Assembly: GCA_021204545.1 (NCBI GenBank)
Contig: JAJPZF010000131.1
Coordinates: 7,682-13,278, forward strand
DNA: 5,597 nt
Reading direction: 5' to 3'
DNA from: Prevotellaceae bacterium
Lineage (GTDB): Bacteria > Bacteroidota > Bacteroidia > Bacteroidales > Bacteroidaceae
How positions within the stretch are numbered: the first letter of the stretch is position 1; each line of letters opens with the position of its first letter. The notes below the pieces were generated by a model. The model was not told the origin of the DNA, did no database searches, and saw only the letters and a program-made list of their open reading frames with translations. Below are positions 1-4,425 of the stretch, piece by piece. A program made the translations under genes and the position numbers.

Positions 1-4
1 CTCG

Positions 5-55
5 GCAAACGCCAGCCAAAAGCTTCGCTTTCGCTTGCTTATTGCCCTCGTTTGC
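5..55. repeat. Imperfect inverted repeat upstream of the promoter
   Basis: GCAAACG at 5-11 is the exact reverse complement of CGTTTGC at 49-55. The segment between them is pyrimidine-rich, with iterated CGCTT units (26-36) flanked by AAGC (20-23) and GCTT (37-40). A competing short pairing, GGCAA (4-8) with TTGCC (42-46), is also possible. The element lies just upstream of the TAnnTTTG box, so it would be mostly outside an RNA started there. It could act as DNA structure or an operator, or as the RNA end of an upstream gene, but no T-tract follows the right arm, which argues against an ordinary intrinsic terminator. Function unknown. Confidence 0.4.
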
Positions 56-65
56 ATTACCTTTG
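35..65 (+). promoter_or_regulatory. Likely Bacteroidota sigma-ABfr-type promoter
   Basis: TACCTTTG at 58-65 is a perfect match to the Bacteroidota -7 consensus TAnnTTTG. A TTG at 35-37 lies 20 nt upstream, within the usual spacing for the -33 element. This is the only convincing match I noticed on either strand, and it sits directly ahead of the first gene of a tightly packed gene block. Transcription would be expected to start around 70-72, only a few bases before the ATG at 75, so the leader would be very short. The match is seen in the sequence; promoter activity and the start site are inferred. Confidence 0.6.
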
Positions 66-74
66 CGTCTGAAT

Positions 75-605
75 ATGGACACACAGGGCTTCGACTTCCG
101 TGACGCTCGCAGGCAATGTATGGGCTGGGGTTTGAGGGCTGCCGTGTGGTGGAGCGCCAGCTTCATCGCCACCGTTCTTGCGTTCCGCTACCCTGTCCTG
201 GGCAACGTGGGCCTTCTCATCGGCTTGCTCTCGGTGTGGCGTGTGGGCTATATTATAAAGAGGTATAACTGGGAGTGCGGCAACACGGGGTGGATGAGGA
301 CGTGGTGGATGTCGTTCCTTACGTACATCTTCTGCGCACTGGCGACGACGCTTGTGCAATACCTCTGGTTCCGCTTCCTCGACAACGGGATGCTGGCACA
401 CGAGATGGAGCTGATGCTACAGGTGCCCGCCTACAAGGAACTTCTGGAGCGTATGAACTCGACAGACACAGACAGCATCAGGGCCGCGCTGGGCAACCTC
501 TCGTGGCTGACGTACAGCTTCCTGACGGTCAACATATCGCTGGCCCTCGTCCTCTCGCTGCCCACGATGGTGTTCGCGAGGATGGGCTTAGGCAAAAGGA
601 GATAA
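75..605 (+). CDS. DUF4199 family integral membrane protein
   Basis: A 176-residue protein with about four hydrophobic helices (roughly residues 20-38, 42-60, 77-100 and 147-168). A polar stretch of about 45 residues lies between helices 3 and 4. The segment LVQYLWFRFLDNG followed by a polar loop and a last helix ending in LSLPTMVF is the pattern I associate with DUF4199 (PF13858), a Bacteroidota family of unknown function. The open frame extends back to a TTG at 42, but that start falls inside the promoter, so ATG 75 is preferred. ATG 120 (residue 16) is an alternative with a weak AGG upstream. The stop lies 3 nt before the glycosyltransferase start, indicating joint expression. In Bacteroidota I recall DUF4199 genes next to GT2 genes, which suggests a role in handling the lipid-linked sugar, but this is inference. 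Confidence 0.82.
   Translation: MDTQGFDFRDARRQCMGWGLRAAVWWSASFIATVLAFRYPVLGNVGLLIGLLSVWRVGYIIKRYNWECGNTGWMRTWWMSFLTYIFCALATTLVQYLWFRFLDNGMLAHEMELMLQVPAYKELLERMNSTDTDSIRAALGNLSWLTYSFLTVNISLALVLSLPTMVFARMGLGKRR
595..602 (+). promoter_or_regulatory. Ribosome binding site for the GT2 gene
   Basis: AAAGGAGA lies across the last codons of the DUF4199 gene, with GGAG at 598-601 and 7 nt to the ATG at 609. It is a strong Shine-Dalgarno for a phylum in which such sites are often weak. It favours ATG 609 over the out-of-frame ATG at 605, which opens only a four-codon frame. Confidence 0.6.
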
Positions 606-608
606 TGG

Positions 609-1568
609 ATGGATATTAGCGTTGTCATACCGCTTTACAACGAGGAGGAGAGCCTCGTTGAGCTGCACGACTGGATACACACCGTGATGCAGGAGCATGC
701 GTTCGCCTACGAGGTGATCTTCGTCTCAGACGGGTCGACCGACCGCTCGTGGGATGTCGTCGAGCAGCTCGGCAGGCAGAACAAGGAGGTGCGCGGCATC
801 AAGCTGCGCCGCAACTACGGCAAGAGCCCCGCTCTCTACTGCGGCTTCGAGGCGGCACGGGGAGACGTGGTGATAACAATGGACGCCGACCTGCAGGACT
901 CGCCCGACGAGATCCCGCGTCTCTACGACATGATCGTGAAAGACGGCTACGACCTGGTGAGCGGCTGGAAGATGAACCGCTCGAAGGGCGACCCGCTTTC
1001 CAAGACACTTCCCACAAAGCTGTTCAACGCCACGGCACGAAAGGTGAGCGGCATACATAATCTTCACGACTTCAACTGCGGGCTGAAGGCTTACCGCCTT
1101 GAGGTCGTGAAGCACATCGAGGTGTACGGCGAGATGCACCGCTACATACCTTACCTTGCGAAGAACGCAGGATTCACAAAAATCGGGGAGCTCAGGGTGC
1201 ACCACCAGGCAAGGAAGCACGGCAAGAGCAAGTACATGGGCTGGAACCGCTTCGCGAACGGCTACCTCGACCTGCTTAGCCTCTGGTTCCTCTCCTCGTT
1301 CGGGCTGAAGCCGATGCACGTGTTCGGGTTCGTGGGCACGCTGATGTTCCTCATCGGGCTCGTGGCAGCGATGGTGGTGGGAGTGAACAAACTCTACTAT
1401 CTGCTTAACGGCCTGCCCCACCCTCTCGTCTGCAGCAGCCCCTACTTCTACATCTCGCTCACGATGATGATACTGGGAACGCAGCTTTTCGTGTCGGGCT
1501 TTCTCGGTGAGCTGCTGATACGCAACTCGCAGCTCAGGAACAACTACCAGATAGAGAAGGAGCTTTGA
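609..1568 (+). CDS. GT2 polyprenyl-phosphate glycosyltransferase (GtrB/DPM1-like)
   Basis: A 319-residue inner-membrane enzyme expected to move a sugar from a nucleotide donor onto undecaprenyl phosphate on the cytosolic face. The GT-A domain opens with SVVIPLYNEEESL (4-16), followed by DGSTD (41-45) and the metal-binding DADLQD (92-97). The segment RKHGKSKY (202-209) matches the RxxGxSKY motif typical of DPM1/GtrB/ArnC-type enzymes. Two C-terminal membrane helices follow at about 236-258 and 278-302, ending in a polar tail, the usual GtrB topology and length. All expected catalytic motifs are intact. It is in the same reading frame as the preceding DUF4199 gene, separated by TAA and one codon, and its TGA overlaps the next gene's TTG. 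The sugar cannot be predicted; glucose, mannose and others are possible. It could feed O-antigen or glycan modification, or protein glycosylation. Confidence 0.92.
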   Translation: MDISVVIPLYNEEESLVELHDWIHTVMQEHAFAYEVIFVSDGSTDRSWDVVEQLGRQNKEVRGIKLRRNYGKSPALYCGFEAARGDVVITMDADLQDSPDEIPRLYDMIVKDGYDLVSGWKMNRSKGDPLSKTLPTKLFNATARKVSGIHNLHDFNCGLKAYRLEVVKHIEVYGEMHRYIPYLAKNAGFTKIGELRVHHQARKHGKSKYMGWNRFANGYLDLLSLWFLSSFGLKPMHVFGFVGTLMFLIGLVAAMVVGVNKLYYLLNGLPHPLVCSSPYFYISLTMMILGTQLFVSGFLGELLIRNSQLRNNYQIEKEL

Positions 1569-2053
1569 GGGGATTGAGGCGCTGCGCTTTCGCTTATGCT
1601 GCTATATGTCTCGCGCTGACAGGCTGCGAGGGGATAGACTGCACACTGAACAACGTGGTGCTGTGCCACTACAACTTCTACAGTTCTGAGACAGGCACTC
1701 TTGTCAGCCTCGCCGACACCCTCACCGTCACCGCCCAAGGCACGGACTCCGTGCTCTACAACCAAGGGGCGAACCTCACGGGAGTCAGCCTGCCGATGAG
1801 CTATTACTCCGACGCTGACACGCTTGTCTTCACCCTTCAGGGAGACGGCTACCGCACACAAAGCACGGTGAGGGTCGAGAAAAGCAACACGGAGCATTAC
1901 GAGTCGCCCGACTGCCCCGCCACGATGTTCCACTACCTGAGCGGCGTCTCCTTCTCGAGCATGGTGATAGACTCCATAGTGATAAAGAGGGCTGAGGTGG
2001 ACTATTTGCAGGATGAGAATATCAGGGTGTATTTCCATAATGTTGGTGAGTAG
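1565..2053 (+). CDS. DUF6452-like lipoprotein
   Basis: A 162-residue predicted lipoprotein. Counting from TTG 1565, a basic n-region (RGLRR) and a hydrophobic stretch lead to the lipobox LTGC with Cys21 as the lipidation site. The mature part begins CEGIDCTLNN and carries further cysteines at 26, 34 and 117. It is rich in Thr, Ser and Val strand-like segments, and the motif ESPDCPATMFH (113-123) fits my memory of the Bacteroidota family DUF6452, of unknown function. No in-frame ATG precedes the signal peptide, so a TTG start is needed. TTG 1565 overlaps the GT2 stop as TTGA, but AAGGAG at 1557-1562 is only 2 nt away; TTG 1574 has an 11 nt spacer and also leaves a working signal peptide. The 3' end overlaps the next gene by 41 nt. 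Its likely location is the periplasmic side of a membrane, or the cell surface. Confidence 0.75.
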   Translation: MRGLRRCAFAYAAICLALTGCEGIDCTLNNVVLCHYNFYSSETGTLVSLADTLTVTAQGTDSVLYNQGANLTGVSLPMSYYSDADTLVFTLQGDGYRTQSTVRVEKSNTEHYESPDCPATMFHYLSGVSFSSMVIDSIVIKRAEVDYLQDENIRVYFHNVGE

Positions 2054-2705
2054 CCTCTTCTGCGCAAGGATTTGCGCCAAGACAGAGGAGGTGATACCGA
2101 AGGCCCCGGTGTTCTGCGGCGCAGCCGTGCATGTGGACCTGGCGGGGCCCGTTATGAAAGCCGTCGGCACAAGGTTCGACCAGCTGGAGTGTGGCGCAAG
2201 GCTGAACTTCCGCGACCATTACTTCCCCATCTGCGAGCTTGGCATCGGAGAGAGCGACCGTGAGGGAAGGACCACAAGCAACACGTTCCACGCCCGCGCC
2301 CCGTACTTCCGCGTGGGGATGGACTACAACGCGAACAAGAAACACAACGGCAACCGCATGTTCATCGGGCTGAGATACGCCTTCACCAGCTTCAACTACG
2401 ACTTCCGCGCCCCCGACTTCCAGGACCCCGTCTGGCTGACGGACAAGGGAGGACTAAGCATGACGAGCCAGAGCGCAAGGATGCAATGGCTGGAGGCTTG
2501 CCTGGGATTCGAGACAAAGCTGTGGAGCTTCCTGCGCCTGGGCTGGACAATCCGCTTCAAGAAGCCGCTACACAAGAAGTTCCCCCAAGAGGGCGACCCC
2601 TACTATGTGCCTGGCTTCGGGAAGTACGGCAACAGCACATTCGGCGGCACGTGCAATCTTATCTTCGATGTCGGGCGGACGAGCAAGAAGATGAACAAGA
2701 AATAA
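2013..2705 (+). CDS. DUF6048-like outer-membrane beta-barrel candidate
   Basis: A 230-residue exported protein with a signal peptide (about residues 1-22: MRIS, a hydrophobic stretch, then ARICA). The body alternates charged and aromatic residues in strand-like blocks: APYFRVGMDYN (96-106), MFIGLRYAFTSFNYDF (116-131), WLEACLGFETKLW (159-171), LRLGWTIRFKKPL (174-186) and YYVPGFGKYGNSTFGGTCNLIFDV (197-220). These match my memory of DUF6048, a small predicted outer-membrane barrel of Bacteroidota with no known function. The barrel pattern ends at residue 220, and a basic tail (KKMNKK) follows in place of the terminal aromatic residue common in barrels. ATG 2013 gives a 41 nt overlap with the lipoprotein gene and the best signal peptide. 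ATG 2040 (residue 10) would leave a poor one without a basic n-region. It is probably co-translated with the lipoprotein. Confidence 0.75.
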   Translation: MRISGCISIMLVSSLFCARICAKTEEVIPKAPVFCGAAVHVDLAGPVMKAVGTRFDQLECGARLNFRDHYFPICELGIGESDREGRTTSNTFHARAPYFRVGMDYNANKKHNGNRMFIGLRYAFTSFNYDFRAPDFQDPVWLTDKGGLSMTSQSARMQWLEACLGFETKLWSFLRLGWTIRFKKPLHKKFPQEGDPYYVPGFGKYGNSTFGGTCNLIFDVGRTSKKMNKK

Positions 2706-2717
2706 TCAAGGGTGAAG

Positions 2718-3767
2718 ATGAAGCTGAAAACGTGGCATATCCTGTTCCTCCTGCTCCTGATAGCAGGGACAATTGTGGTGATGAGGCAGGAACACAAGAA
2801 AGACAACGTCACCGGGGCGGGAACGTTCCAGCGGGACGAGGGAATGATATTCGGCACTGTGTACCACACCACGTATGAGAGCGACAGTTCACTCGAGGCG
2901 CAGTATCTCCATGAGCTTCAGAGAGTTGACGACGCTCTCTCTATGTTCAACCCCCGCTCCACCATCAGCCTTATAAACCGCAACGAGAGCATGGAGACTG
3001 ACACGCTGTTCCGCGAGGTGTTCACCCTTAGCGAGCAGATAAGCCGTGACACAGAGGGCGACTTCGACATCACTGTTGCACCTTTGGTGAACGCCTGGGG
3101 CTTCGGCTTCAAGAGCGGAGCCTTGCCCGACAGCTCGCAAGTGGACAGCATCCTCCAATTCGTGGGCTGGCAGAAAGTCAGCCTGACGGAAGACGGCAAC
3201 ATACGGAAGCAGGACGAGAGGACTGTGATGGACATGAGCGCGGTGGCAAAGGGCTACGGCGTTGACAAGGCAGCCGAGACGCTTGAGAGGCTTGGCGTGG
3301 AGAACTATATGGTGGAGATTGGCGGGGAGATAGCGGTGAAGGGGAAAAACCCGGCGGGAAAGCTGTGGACGATAGGCATAAACCGGGCAGACGACGACAG
3401 CACAAGCGCCAACCGAGACGTGGAGGCGGTGCTGGAGCTCACCGACTGCCGCATTGCCACCAGCGGCAACTACCGCAACTTCTATGTGACGGAGGACGGC
3501 AGAAGGCTTGCTCACACGATAAACCCACACACGGGCTACCCCGTGCAGCAGGACATCGTCTCAAGCACCGTCATTGCTCCCAGTTGCGCCATGGCTGACG
3601 CTTACGCCACAGCCTTCATGGTGATGGGACTGAAGGAGGCTAAGAAAACGCTCGCCAAGCACACGGAGCTGAGGGCTTACTTCATATACCTCGACCAGGA
3701 AGGCAACGAACGGACGTGGAAGACCGACAACCTGGGCGACATAAAGCAGAGGACTGATGGACAGTAG
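2718..3767 (+). CDS. apbE: FAD:protein FMN transferase (ApbE family)
   Basis: A 349-residue enzyme that uses FAD to attach FMN covalently to Thr or Ser of target proteins, typically NqrB/NqrC or RnfD/RnfG, outside the cytoplasm. ApbE signatures occur in order: MIFGTVYHTTY (43-53), an acidic/Ser segment with MFNPRSTISLIN (76-87), MDMSAVAKGYGVD (171-183), YMVEIGGE (197-204), RIATSGNYRNF (245-255), HTINPHTGYP (266-275) and ADAYAT (293-298), the last being the Mg/FAD-binding region. Residues 7-22 form a hydrophobic anchor, but there is no lipobox cysteine, so a membrane-tethered rather than lipidated form is expected. ATG 2718 is chosen because AAGGG at 2708-2712 is 5 nt upstream; a GTG at 2712 would add two residues. 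The gap from the DUF6048 stop is 12 nt, and the 3' end overlaps the regulator gene by 11 nt. No flavinylation target is encoded in the window. Confidence 0.93.
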   Translation: MKLKTWHILFLLLLIAGTIVVMRQEHKKDNVTGAGTFQRDEGMIFGTVYHTTYESDSSLEAQYLHELQRVDDALSMFNPRSTISLINRNESMETDTLFREVFTLSEQISRDTEGDFDITVAPLVNAWGFGFKSGALPDSSQVDSILQFVGWQKVSLTEDGNIRKQDERTVMDMSAVAKGYGVDKAAETLERLGVENYMVEIGGEIAVKGKNPAGKLWTIGINRADDDSTSANRDVEAVLELTDCRIATSGNYRNFYVTEDGRRLAHTINPHTGYPVQQDIVSSTVIAPSCAMADAYATAFMVMGLKEAKKTLAKHTELRAYFIYLDQEGNERTWKTDNLGDIKQRTDGQ

Positions 3768-4422
3768 GATGTATGAGACGCTGAACGCCATCCCCTTGTT
3801 CCAGGGGATGAACGGCATAGAGCTGAACCACATCCTCGAGACTTGTCCGCTGAGGATAGAGTGCCTGGAGAAGGGGGACACGCTCTCGAGACAGGGCGAG
3901 CTGGCGAGAAACCTCACCGTCCTGCTGAGTGGCAGGCTAAGAGCAAGCGTGTCGACGGCCGATGACTGCCTTGTCATCACGGAAGAAGTGCCGTGTCCCT
4001 CGCTGATAGAATGCGATGTCCTTTACGGCATCCAGCGCGAGTGGGGAGCCACCTACACGGCAAAGGAGGACTGCACCTTGCTGCTCATCCCCAAAGAGGA
4101 CGTGAACCGCATGATGGGAACGATGGAGATATTCCGCCTCAACTACCTGAACGCCGTCTGCACCCTCAGCGCAAGGAGGCGCCGGCGCGCATGGACTGAG
4201 CCCGCGCCCACGCTCAGGGAGAGAATCGCACTGTTCGTCAAGACCAGAACTCTGGGACAGACGGGACCAGTTGAGGTGAGGATAAGGATGAGAGACCTCG
4301 GAAGCCACCTCGGAGCCACACGATCCCTGGTCTCCATGGTGCTGCACAAGATGCAGGACGACGGCGTGCTCCGCTTGGAGAGAGGCAGGATAATAATACC
4401 CGAGCTGAAGGACTTGAGATAG
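3757..4422 (+). CDS. Crp/Fnr-family transcriptional regulator
   Basis: A 221-residue protein with an N-terminal cyclic-nucleotide-binding-like beta-roll (about 10-115: IPLFQGMNGIELNHIL, then LEKGDTLSRQGELARNLTVLLSGRL), a dimerisation helix (about 120-147) and a C-terminal winged helix. The DNA-binding part is RMRDLGSHLGATRSLVSMVLHKMQDDGVL (177-205), with GATRSLVSMVLHKM (186-199) as the recognition helix region. The beta-roll lacks the GE...PRxA/S cassette used to bind cAMP phosphate, and I do not see the N-terminal cysteine cluster of FNR, although seven cysteines are present (30, 36, 71, 80, 86, 106, 135). The ligand is therefore unknown. Five consecutive arginines (140-144) lie in the hinge. 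ATG 3757 overlaps the apbE end by 11 nt, with AGAGGA 3 nt upstream; ATG 3769 is an alternative start. Its targets may include neighbouring genes, but no operator was identified. Confidence 0.88.
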   Translation: MDSRMYETLNAIPLFQGMNGIELNHILETCPLRIECLEKGDTLSRQGELARNLTVLLSGRLRASVSTADDCLVITEEVPCPSLIECDVLYGIQREWGATYTAKEDCTLLLIPKEDVNRMMGTMEIFRLNYLNAVCTLSARRRRRAWTEPAPTLRERIALFVKTRTLGQTGPVEVRIRMRDLGSHLGATRSLVSMVLHKMQDDGVLRLERGRIIIPELKDLR

Positions 4423-4425
4423 AAG

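Noticed and set aside
42..74. Extending the DUF4199 protein to the TTG at 42.
   Set aside because: This would place the N-terminal codons over the promoter box and add residues that do not resemble the family.
605..619. ATG at 605 overlapping the DUF4199 stop as a possible start.
   Set aside because: It is out of frame with the glycosyltransferase and closes after four codons.
726..1421. A 231-codon minus-strand open frame opposite the glycosyltransferase.
   Set aside because: The sense strand carries all GT2 motifs; the antisense product is His/Val-rich with no recognisable domain.
1585..1598. CGCTTTCGCTT followed by ATG, an 11-base match to the leader element at 26-36, as a second copy of the regulatory repeat.
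   Set aside because: It lies in signal-peptide codons, has no paired arms or TAnnTTTG box nearby, and the ATG after it is out of frame. A chance match of a simple CGCTT pattern is more likely.
1544..2170. A 208-codon minus-strand open frame spanning the lipoprotein gene.
   Set aside because: It covers parts of three genes on the opposite strand and shows no domain, signal peptide or promoter.
2889..3530. A 213-codon minus-strand open frame opposite apbE.
   Set aside because: It mirrors conserved ApbE coding sequence and has low-complexity Val/His/Leu composition.
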